64,000 nucleotides of DNA from Saccharum officinarum. Lineage: Eukaryota > Streptophyta > Magnoliopsida > Poales > Poaceae. The position numbers and the translations under genes are program-made. The stretch covers positions 13,294,346 through 13,358,345 of the forward strand of contig CM036215.1 of assembly GCA_020631735.1 (NCBI GenBank), written 5' to 3'. Below, piece by piece: positions 10,381-22,300 of this stretch (position 1 is its first letter; every line of letters begins with the position of its first letter). The notes under the pieces were generated by a model that saw nothing but the letters and a program-made list of their open reading frames with translations, did no database searches and had not been told where the DNA came from.

Positions 10381-13300
10381 CTGCAGCAGATGTAGCTAAG
10401 CTTAAATACTTGGGATGAAAAAATTATTATTGTTAACTGAAAATACAAAATGCATGTCATTGTTTGACCAATAATTCTTGAGAAGCTGAAGCAACATAAA
10501 AAACAGTGGGATCTATGCCTTACTCTACAAGCTTGCACAGCCAGCAGCGGATCTACAGGGGGGCTGCATGGGCTCCAGCCCCCCTAATGACTTGATTTAG
10601 CACTAAAACACTGTAGTAAAAACCTCAAATCACCGTTAAATCTTCGTGTAAATCAACATCTCCATTGTTTTAGCCCCCCCTTCATTCTCATCCTGCATCC
10701 GCCACTGTGCACAGCCTTTCTACTAGCATTCTTTGGGTGCAAAAATTAGGGTGAAACAAATGTAAGAACAATAAGATGACGACTTGATCAACGCGGAGTT
10801 ATTGAAACTGAAATGGCCATTGAACTATTAGGCTATCTAGCTCAAAGATAAGTGGTGTAACCGCCGATTTGTATTTAATATTAATAGTTTCCTAGTTGCT
10901 GCTCAAACACAAAGGAGTCACAGTCACACAACTGGCATTGGAGATATGGCCACCAAGGCACACCTATGCCATTATGGTGGCGTTTAGTTTAGGGGTGGGA
11001 TAGGGACATAGTGCATCTAATATAATTCTACACTTAAGTCCTATAGAACTAGAAGTTCAATAGAACGTCTCTCTTGAATTTTAGTCCAAGTAGAATTTGA
11101 GTCACTGCAGAACAGAACATGAATAGAGTGTGTGCTCAAAGATTAATAATTACGATTAGTTGTAGGTACTGAATTTAATTAGCAATATACCTCTACTACT
11201 CATTTTTTAGCTCGCGCAAGAGCAAAGGTTGACGGATTTAGTACTGCTAGTTAAAAGATACACATCAGTTCTACCACTTTCTTGAAGTAACGGAATTTTT
11301 ACAAAGATAGGGCAATTTAAGTGTGCATGCAAACTTTGAGTCTAAAAGAATTGTATGTCAAATTTGTTGACTAGTTGGTTGCTTTCATGTGAATCAGTTC
11401 TGTGGTAACTGACGTAAAGAATCTTAAAATCGTAGAAGCAATAATTATGCCATCTTAAAAGGAAAAAGGCTGACATCGCTAAACAGAGGGAATAGTCCTG
11501 ATATCTTAAAAAAGCCACTGTCTATCAGGACCTATTCGGTAGAGATTCACTACTAAAAAACGTAAATCGGGATCTAAGATTCACCATGGATCAGCTGCAC
11601 CGTGGATCTACAAGAAAACTGTTTGGCTAATGCAGCCGTTCCAGGTCCACCCAAGGGCATTTTGGTTCGAATGAACAAGATTTGCCCTTGGGATAGGCCC
11701 CACATGTCAGTGAGTCTGTTTGGCTTTTTTCGTTTTCTCCTTCCCCGGCCCGTGCTCAGGTGCGGACAGCCGCGGTCAGCGCTTGCGAGCAGTCATGGCT
11801 GGGGCACTCGTGGCCGGTGCATGGCCAGGGCGGGGCCGGTGCTCGCGGGTAGCCGCTCCCGGGGCGCTATAGGCCGGCGCCTGTTCTTCCTTCTCTGGCC
11901 GGGGCGGGCACGGCCCCAGCTGGCGGCGTGTGGCCTCAGCGGCCATGGCGGCTTGGTGGCCAGCCGGGGCAAGCTGGGTGCCGGTCTAGGCATGGCGCGT
12001 TGACATCGTTGCTCCTCATCGCAGGCATCTCGGCGGCACGTGGCGGCATGGGCAGACGCCTCTTCAGCCGATGACTCCTTGGCGCGGGGCGCGAGCGGGT
12101 GCCTCCTCAGCCGGTGGCCTGACAGCGCATGGGGGTAGGGCAGGAGCCTCGCCGGCCAGCATCTCAGCAGCGTGTGTGGGTGTGGGCAGACGCCTCTTGA
12201 ACGGCGACTCCTTGACCAGGGGAGGCTCTTGTGGCCGGATCTCACTGCGCGGCGCTCGCAGGGCTAGGACCGGCAGTTCTCGTTGCGCACGGCATCAAGC
12301 CAGCCATGACCGGCGCGGGGTGCGCGCTCGACTGACGCAGGGCTCTGATGGTGTGGCTAGGGAGCCGACAGCAATGGGGCAGTGGCCATGGTGCATCCAG
12401 GGTGCTCGATGGGGAGAACGGGAAAGAAGGGAAAAGGAACGAGAGAGAAGAAAGAGAACCAATATGTGTGTAATGAGTGGCATTGGGGAGAACGGGAAAG
12501 AAGGGAAAAGGAACGAGAGAGAAGAAAGAGAACCGATATGTGTGTAATGAGTGGCATTGGTGAGTAATTTTTTTCAACCACCAAACTTGAGTTGGTGGAG
12601 CACCCCAAGAGGAGCTCTACAAAAATGGTGAATCTGGCCCTCCAGATCCACACCTTGTTGGTGAATCCAGATTTGGTGGATCTAGAGTGCTTGGGAAATT
12701 TTTGTGGAGTAGAGTTGTTTTTGGTGAATCTAGAGCTGATGAATCTCTACCAAACATGCCCTTAGTCTTGAGGGCGTGCAAATGTAGTTACACTATAGTT
12801 ATGTGTTACACATGCTATCGGAGACCGGCCACTATAGCCCATCCAACACGTAGAGAACCGGGTGTCACAGAGCCAAAATAAAGTGGGCACGTTAGACGTC
12901 CAAACGCTAATGTACTTGGGCCAGATTGGGCCTGATCTCTAAGCCACAAATGAAACTGCGCTACAGGGAACTCGCTGTCAGCAGAGCCAAATGTGTTAGA
13001 ATGTAAACCCATGGGGCATGGGCTTGCCAACCCATGCTCCCCAACGTTCCTTTATGTACTCACTAATAGTCATATTGAGCAATCTAATCGAGCATTATCC
13101 AAACCCTAATACTCTCTCACGGTATCAATGAGATGGTTAGCTCCTGGGACCTCTCCTTGGTTCCACAAACCCTACCACCGTGGCCGCTGAGTTCCACTTG
13201 CTGGCCTGATCGCTGCTGCTGCTGAAAACACTATGTTTGGTTTTGCCTAATTGAGACAACCTAGTGAACTAACCCTATGCTCTAAGTGTTGTGATTGAGT

Positions 13301-16300
13301 TAGGTTGGTTCAAAATTATGGTGGAGCTAGATGGCACTCTAGGTGAAGGAGATGTCCACAAGAAGGTGATCAAGTGCTCTACATTTGGAAAAGAAGAAAG
13401 AGAAAAATAAAACTCTATAGACTCAAGGCAAAGGTATAAGATAGGGCCTTTGTTTTGCCGGTCAAGATGCAATAAAGTGTATGATTGGGTTTAGGATAGA
13501 TAGTCATACTAAAAGAGAGGAAACTCGAAGCTAATGCGATTATCTAAAGTGCCACTAGGTGAAACGACTCCATGCATGTGCATTAGGACATAGTGAGCTA
13601 ACATAACCCTTTGAAAAAACTTTGAAAAAAAATGCTAACTCATGTACACAAATGACGGATATACTTGGAGTTAGCACAGCTGTAAAGGGCTTGAAGATTG
13701 GAAGAGAAGGAGACCTTGTGCAGGCGTCGGACCATGTGAGCACAGGCATCGAACCATTGACCCGTAGGGTCCGATGGTCGACCCTAGCTCACAGAGAAGG
13801 CAGTGAACACGCGTGAAGCGTTGGACCAAGGAAATCTAGGGTGTTAGACGGTATGGTAACACTATTCATCATTCGAAGTTCAGCTCAGCAGAGGACCAGG
13901 CGCTTGGTATTAGGGGCGTCAGACCATGGAATTGGTCCAATGGCCACCGTTGGACGCTGGTGTCGTGGTGTAGAAACCACGACATGCATTGTTGTTCGTT
14001 GGATGTCACTAAGTGTGGGTCTCTGGTGGCTTAGGTGGACTCAAGAACAGAAACAACACAGAGAGGACGTACTAATTCATCCTTGTTCGAGCTATCAGGG
14101 CTCTATGTCTAGCAGCAGATGTTTCTTGTATTCCAGAGCACCCAAATCGAGGGGTTACAACAGAGTGTAAGAGATTTGGAAGGGGATCGCTTGGTGCTAT
14201 CCAGGCTTGTTGGTGGTGAGGTTTCTTCCTCGTCAGAGAGGAAGAATACGATGGTGAGGAAGAGCTCTCGATACTCCTCTCGAGGTGGTTCTGCTCTCAG
14301 TGCACAGCCTGAGCTCTGAGTTGTAGTAAGGACTCTATTCGATTGGCTTGATTCTGTTTGCCTTCTATTCGTCCTCCCCCTATGCAGGATTCGACCTCCC
14401 CTTATATATCAAGGTAGGTGCGGTACATGGTGGTTTGGGGGGTTTAGTCTATGGTCTACATGCGCTAGAGTCCAAGAGGGCGTTGATACGGCATGGATGG
14501 ACCTCGGCATTGTCGTAGAGCCAGAGAAGCCCTGGGCATCTTCTGGCTGCTCTGCTCTGATGCTCTGATCGTCAGACCTTGTCAGCATGGACCAGCCTCC
14601 ACTAGGTGCACCTTCTGGAGACTTCATTGGTGGCGAAGGCGTCTGGCTTGAGGGACTGATGAGCGAGCCCAGAATCCCCTGAGCCCCTGAATCTGGTAGA
14701 GGGGTTTTGTCCCCTTGTGTCATGCCCCGTGCGTGACTTTGTCGGAAGAGTGGAAGACATCGCTGTGCCTGTTGGGCTGCGCTGAGGAGCCCCCGAGCCT
14801 TGGGCGCTTGGGGCACTGGGTTTCAGCCTAGACCTTGTCCTGTGCTAGAGGTGGAGCCAAGGATCAGGATCAGGCTACCATTGATTAGGAGCCTAGGGCT
14901 CGGGTGAGCCCCTGAGTCCCGAGCAGAGGTCAAGGGCATGCTCGGGTTCCCCCAATCCTTGGCCGAAAGGTGCGTGTGAGTGCACCTGATAGGTGTAGCC
15001 CCTGAGCGATACTGGAGGGATCAGTCGGGTGGTCCTTCGGTTGGGAACCCCTTACCTCAAGACTTATCATATCCCTATGCTATTGTCTCTCAGTTGGTCT
15101 GACTCGAGTAAGGTTCTGGAATCTTTGGTGGGTGTCAGACTACGGCTACAGTGTAGTTTGACGGTCGTCGAACTTCGCTAGGACGGACTATGGAATCGAA
15201 CTTTTGAGGCACCAATAGATAATTTGAACCGCATGGACATGTGGTGGCTCATAGATTGGTCAGACTGACTCGTTGGACGGTTTGACGGTCCCGACCCTAT
15301 GGTCCGACGATTGATTTCTAGAGCAGCAGCTAGTGTAAGCCTTGAGGCTCTATTTAAGGGCTTTGGTCGGCTTGGGGAGGTTCTATTGGCCATTTTCAAA
15401 GTTGATACAACCTCTTGAGCTAAGCCAAACCTCTCCCACTCATTTCCATCATTTGTTGATTATCTAAGTGAGTTGGGAGTGATCCAAAGTGCTTTTACAT
15501 TGAGTTGAAGCATCTAGTGGCACTAGTGATCGATTTGCTGCGGGATTTCTTGTTACTCTTGGTGGTTGCCGCCACCTAGATGGATTGGAGCAGTGGTGGA
15601 TTGTTGAGCGAAAGGTGGTGATTGTTTTCGGCTCCGATCAGTGATTTGTGAGGGGTTCTTGACCTTAGTCCCCGCGGAAGATTCACAAATAGGTACTCTA
15701 GTGGAATCATGGCTTGTGGAGTTCTCTCTAGTGTGGTTCTTATGGCGCCCAAGTGGTGGGCTAGTGGTGTGATGCCTATTAGCACGTGAGCCACCTAATT
15801 AGTGTCTCACCACAATGTGGACGTAGGTTGTTGGCAAGCAACTGAACCATGGGGTTGGAGTCTCTTGCTCGGTTGGTATACCACTCTATCTCTCTCGCAT
15901 TTACAATTCCATACTTGTCTTGAGTGGTAGTTGCTTGTGTAGCCTAGTGTAGAGCTAGTTTAGTTTCTAGTTGCTTTACCTTGCTTAGTAGCTCTTGTTG
16001 TGGTAGTTAATTAGTTTTTGCTAGTTGTAGCTTTGTTTGTTTGGGTGCCTTCAACTTTAGAGTTCCTAGCTACTATAATTCTGTAGGAAAGGCTTGCTTG
16101 AGGTGAATTAGAGCTAGAGCTTTATTTTGCATAATTGCCATCTTGTAGTCTAAAAAATTGCTCTAGTGCTTTGAAGGAAATTTTTATAGTCTATTCACCC
16201 CCTCTAGCCATTTGATATTTTTCAGCCGCCTGATCTTGCCATCCACGTGCGCCTCACTTCCCATGCTGTCGTTGCCGCTAAGATCTCGCTAGGCCCCATG

Positions 16301-19300
16301 GCACCCAACACAACTGCTGAGCAGCTCTGCCTCTAGTGTGATGCCGCTAAACACGAGGCTGATGTTGCCCGCAAGAAGGTGGCTGAGGATTGAGTCACTG
16401 CCTCGACGCGTACGACACCAAACACGTCGCCATCCTCAACATCAAGGTTCTTGTCCCCTGATGCTAGATTGTGCCGCCAACAACTAGCCCTAGGCATAAT
16501 TGACCGAAGACCGAACCAAACTAACTGAGACCGAGACCGAGACCATACTACCTGAAATTTTTCGGTCACTAGTTCGGTCCTGAGACCATACTACCTAAAA
16601 ATTTTACGGTTAGTTCAGTTATATGCCTTGGGTAACTGAACTAACTAAACTAACTGAAGATTTGGATTTTGTTGACATAATGTGTACTTTAGACTACTAT
16701 TAGTGATATAATATTTGTTCCAGTGGGTTTATATCAGCCATCACTCTTGTCACTTTGTTTAATCTATATGTTTTATTGAATTTGCTACAAATCATACTAT
16801 TTAGTAGCTGTTTTGTCTAGTTCGGTTAGTTCGGTCATGACCGAGACCGAGCTGAACTAACCAAGACCAAACTTGCTCGGTCCTGAGTTCTAAAACTATC
16901 AGTCTTTGTTTTAAGATGACATAACTTTCCAAAAGACCAAAGAACCGATCTGTTCGGTTTAGTCAGACCGAACGCCCAGGCCTACCAACAAATACTGTCG
17001 GTGGCACACTCTCTTCCTCATCATCCTAGGCATGTATATCCCCACGAATCATGTTCTCTCCGATGTGGCCAACCCCGACTGCTAGGCGTGGGTGCAGATA
17101 GAGTGCACCGTCTAGATCTATGACACCATCATCGACAATCTCCAACAGATGGTGATGCTCCGTAATCCGAGATCCCGCATCACTGGTCGATTCTCAAATC
17201 TGAGTTCCTCGACCAACGCAAATCACGTGCTCTCCTCCTCTTTGCCGAGTTCCACACGGTCAAACAAGGGGCAACGTCGATCATCGATTTGTGATACCAC
17301 CTTGGGACGATGGCCAGTGCCCTCTATGAGTTTGGGGATCATGTCGACGATCACACCCTTATGCTGACGCTCTTTTGCGGGCTCAATGTCAAGTTCCATC
17401 ATATGGTCTCCAACTTGAAGATGCAGCATCCGTCCCTGACCTTCAAGGTGGCCCGCACCCTGCTCCTCCTTAAAGAAATCTACATCGACGATGCCGTCAA
17501 GGATGCTCTGCCGCACGCCTTCATTGCCGGCCCTAGAGGTGGCCCTATGCACAACGACCCTGGCGCCGCCCCTGGCGGCTCCTTCACTAACTCACGCTCA
17601 AACAACCATCACCGCGGTCATGGTGGCATCACCATAGGAATGACAACTTTAGCTCTGGTGGTCCACGCTCCGATAGTCCTCCTCCACTCGCGTCATTCCC
17701 CAACCCTTCTTTGGTGGGCACCATGTAGCTATGGCCACATCCATACGACCTCGACACCACACTCGGGTTGGTGCCTCATCCCCTGTTCGCGCTGTTCGAG
17801 CCATCAACGACTTTCACTTTTGTCCCATAGCAGTACCCGCCCTACTACTAGCCATCCTGGTCTCAGCATTCCCCGGGCTTTGCTTATGGGGTCATGCCTA
17901 CCTTGACACCTGCCTTCACTACGCCCACTCTGTAAACGTCGCAACTCTCCTAGACACCGATGGCGGGCGGGTCTTGGGACCAGGCATCCTTGATCAACAA
18001 CTTCAACACCATGTCCTTGACACCACCGCCATACTCGGCTGAGTGGTATGCTGATTCAGGAGTTGGCTCCCACATGGCCAACTGTGCTAGTATGCTCTGT
18101 TCCTCTCATCCTCCTTCATTTGTTCCTTCATCTATCATTGTCAGGAACAGGGTCTTGCTTCCCGTGACCTCTGTTGGGTCATCGTCTTTTTCCATGCCAC
18201 AACGATCTCTCGTTCTTTCTAATGTTTTAGTCACACCTAACATCATTAAGAACTTGATTTCCATTCGTCGCTTTACAACTGATAACAATTGTTCCATTGA
18301 GTTTGACCCATTTGGCCTCTCTGTGAAGAACATACAAACTCGGACCGTGATCGCTATGTGCAATAACATGGGTGACCTCTACCTGTTCTTTCCACCAGCA
18401 GCTAGCATTCCTGCCCTCATTGCCACCGCATCCTCCACCACTGTAACAGCCCAGCCCATTAGTAACCTATAGTAGTTGTGAAGTTGGCCCATGTGGCCCA
18501 AGTGGCACATGTGTGGTTGTGGTTGGTGGGTTTAGTGTCACCTTAGAAGTTTAGGAGGGTGAAGGCTAGCTTATAACCCTTTTACACAAAGCAAGAACAA
18601 AAGTGTAAGAGGTGTGCTACGCGTATGCAGGCTCATTCTACGTGCGGAGCTGGGCCATATGAGCAATTTTGGACGCAGGGTATTACAGATGGTATTCGAA
18701 GCATCAATCCTTACAGCATGTGCCTGTGGAGGGGTGTACCAAGGGGTGATCTTAGACATCTGCCACATATGTGTTGAGTTGCCAAGGGCGTAAGCCCTTA
18801 GGGGGGGTGAATGTAACACCCTAGCACATTAGTAATAACCTGTAGTAGTTGTGAACTTGGCCCATGTGGCCCAAGTGGCACATGCGTGGTTGTGATTGGT
18901 GGGTTTAGTACCACCTTACAAGTTTAGGAGGGTGAGGCCAGCTTATAATCCTTGTCGTCCAAACGTTGCACCTCCTGGTTAACCCTTTTACACGAAGCGA
19001 GGACGAAAGTGTAAGAGAGATGCTACGCATATGTAGGCCTGTTCCACGTGCGGAACTAGGCCATATAAGCAGTTTTAGACGTGGGGTGTTACAACCACTA
19101 TCCGGCATTGTCGTCTCGGTCATCTCGGTTATGACACCTTGTTAGCTCCAATGCTATTTCTTGTAATAAATGCACCTATGATCATATACGCCATGTGCGT
19201 CTTCGTTTTAGCATGTCAAACACTCGTGCATTTCACCGTTTTGATTTAATACACTATGATCTTTGGGAATCTCCAGTTGTTAGTACGTCGGGTTACAAGT

Positions 19301-22300
19301 ACTACTTTGTCATCCTTGATGACCTATACTTGGACTTTTCCCCTTCGCCTCAAGTTTGAGACTTTCGATGTTCTATCTATTTTTTTATTGTATGTGTGCA
19401 TGCATTTTGGCTCCCCTATCGAGGCAGTCTAGTGCGATAACGGCCATGAATTCGATTAGTCCTTGGCTCACACATTCTTTCTTACCAACGGTGTTGGCCT
19501 GCGCATGTTGTGCCCATACACATCCCAACAGAATGGTTGAACTGAGTGCGTTCTTCTCACCATCAATAATATTGTGCGCTCTCTCATCTTTTAGGCCAGT
19601 CTTCCTCCCATCTGTTGGGCTGACTCCCTTCACACTGCCACTATCTCCTTATTCGTCACCCCACTAAGACTATAGATGGCCTCACCCTATTCTATGCTCT
19701 TCATGGTACACACCAATCCTACACTCACCTCCACATGTTTGGATGCGCTTGTTACCCAAACCTGTCCTCCACAGCCCCACATAAGCTATCTCCTCGCTCC
19801 TCCTTGTGCATCTTTCTTGGCTACTATGCCGATCATAAAGGGTACATGTGTCTCGACCTTCATTCCAATAAAATTATTGTCTCTCGACATGTTGTGTTTG
19901 ATGAGTCATTTTTCCCTTTTTCTGATATGTCTACCTCTCTCTTGGATCCCACAACCTTGGACATTTTTAGCGATGATGATTGCTCCACTTTGCTCATCGG
20001 GCTAGTGCTGTGCATGTAGGTACACCTTCTCCTGATGGTGCTCAAGCTGCGCTTGCGCCTGTAGCCGATTCAGCTTGGCTGCATGCCCCTGGCGCTAACG
20101 AGCCACCGCCTCAAGCTGGGTCTAGGTCTCCACCCGTCGGCCCATCCTCACCACCCAAGCCTTGTTCCACAGGTCCTATGGACACCACGTCCTAGGCTGT
20201 TGCCAGCGGCGCTGTTGGGACCTCCGTTGGACTGCCCCATGCCACTGCCTTTGTCGACTCCTTGTCTCAGGTTGTTGCCAATGGTGCCAAGTGTGCCACC
20301 AGGCGCATCGCAACCATGGCCCCAAAGGGCGTTGTGCCCAATGCACATGGTATGCGCACTTGTGCCAAATTCGGTTTCTTCCAGCCGGTGGATCTCCTCA
20401 ACCTCAGCATGGCACGCGGTGCTGTCCTTGCGTTCGATGTCTTTTCGATTGGCTCTGTCTAATCCGAATTGGTGTGTTGTGCAATCCGAGTTCGATGCGC
20501 TCCAGGCAAAACGACACTTGGACCTTGGTACCTCATCCCCTGGAGTCAATGTTGTCACTGGCAAATGGGTATATCACCACAAGTTCCTGTTAGATGGTTC
20601 TCTTGATCGCTACAAAGCTCGACGGGTCTTAGGTGGTTTCACTCAACAACCCGAGATTGACTACGATGAGACTTTGAGTCCAGTTGTGAAGCCTACCACC
20701 AATTGTGTGGTACTCAGTTTGGCTCTGTCTTGCTCTTGGTCTATTCATCAGCTCGACATCAAGAATGTGTTCCTTCATGGCACTGTGACCAAGACAGTGT
20801 ACTGTGTGCAACCATCTGGTTTTGTTGACTCCTCCAGACCTGATCATGTTTGCCACCTGAACCGCTCTATATATGGATTGAAGCAGGCCCTCGCACTTGG
20901 CACAGTCACTTCGCTTCTCGCATCACATCTCTTGGATTTGGCGAAGCTAAGTCTGACACTTCATCATTTATTCACCGTTGTGGCACTGATATGGCTTTCT
21001 TGCTTCTCTATGTTGATGACATCGTTCTCACGGCTTCATCAAAGAGTTTCCTCTAGCAGATTATTTTGGCTCTTCGACATGAATTCTCTATGATAGATAT
21101 GGGTCCTCTTCATCACTTCCTAGGTATTACTGTTGAACGTCGAGATCATGGCCTATTTGTCTCACAACGAGAGTATTTCCTATATATTCTGGACCTTGCT
21201 GATATGGAAGATTGCAAGCCTTGCATACTCCTATGAACACTCACTCCAAATTGTCTGCTGCTGGTACTTTGGTGTCTGATCCTACTCACTACCGCAACAT
21301 TGCAGGTGCTCTGCAGTATCTCACATTTACTTGACCTGATATCGCTTATATCGTCCAACAAGTTTGTTTACATATGCACGACCTGAGAGATCCCCATCTG
21401 GCTGCTATGAAGCAGATTTTGCGGTATTTACAGGGCACTCAGGACCTCGGTCTCCATCTTTACCGGACTTCGCCGATTGGGCAGGCTACTTTGACACTCG
21501 CAAATCCACCTCATCTTATGATGTCTTCCTTGTGGACAATCTCATTTCCTGGTCTTCCAAGCACCAGCCGACAATGTCCCGGTCCAATGATGAAGATGTG
21601 TATCGCACCGTGGCCAATGGCATCACCGAAGCTTATTGGTTGCACCAGCTTTTCAGGGAACTTCACTACCCTGTTTGCCGCACTCACCATTGTTTATTGT
21701 GACAACATCAGTGTTGTTTACCTCTTCACCAACGCCGTTCAGTACCAGCGGACTAAACATGTGGAGATTGAGTTACACTTGGTCTGTGAACACGTCGCTC
21801 TTGGTGAAATTCACGTCCTGCATGTTCCTACATCATCCCAATACGCTGACATCTTCACCAAAGATTTGCTGACATCTGTCTTTATGAAGTTTAGGTCCAG
21901 TCTGAATATTCGTTGTGCTCCCAGTTCCGATGTGGGGGCATGTTAGAATGTAAACCCTTGGGCCATGGGCCTACCGACCCAGGCTCCGCATTGTGCCTTT
22001 TCTGTACTCACTGGTAGTCATTGAGCAATCCAATCGAGCATTATCTAAACACCAATACTCTCTCAAAATGTATAAAGAGAAGGAGCCGTGCGAGAGTAGG
22101 TAACAAGACAAGATAACTGAATTCTCTATAGCTAATATGTCATCCGACGCTACCTTGTTTTCTTCCCTTCCCCATTCTAGTTCTTCCGATCTCTATCCCT
22201 AACATACAGCCACTTCAGGCTTGAGAAATAAGAGAGATAGAGAGTTAATAAGAGCACATTTTATGTAATTAGTGAACTTTATGGCACGAATAAACAAAGA

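Larger units (their letters stand above)
12994..22065 (+). mobile_element. Ty1/Copia retrotransposon 1 (9.1 kb, very short LTRs), nested in the NLR intron
   Basis: LTRs lie at 12994-13119 (126 bp) and 21941-22065 (125 bp), both beginning TGTTAGAATGTAAACCC and ending CTCTCTCA. The target duplication is AAATG at 12989-12993 and 22066-22070. A GGTATCAATGAG primer-binding-like site follows the 5' LTR, and GTGGGGGCA precedes the 3' LTR. The order gag, protease, integrase, RT, RNase H is that of Copia. It is interrupted by a 3.0-kb solo LTR and a TRIM, and its coding region is full of stops and frameshifts, so it is not autonomous now. Confidence 0.92.
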
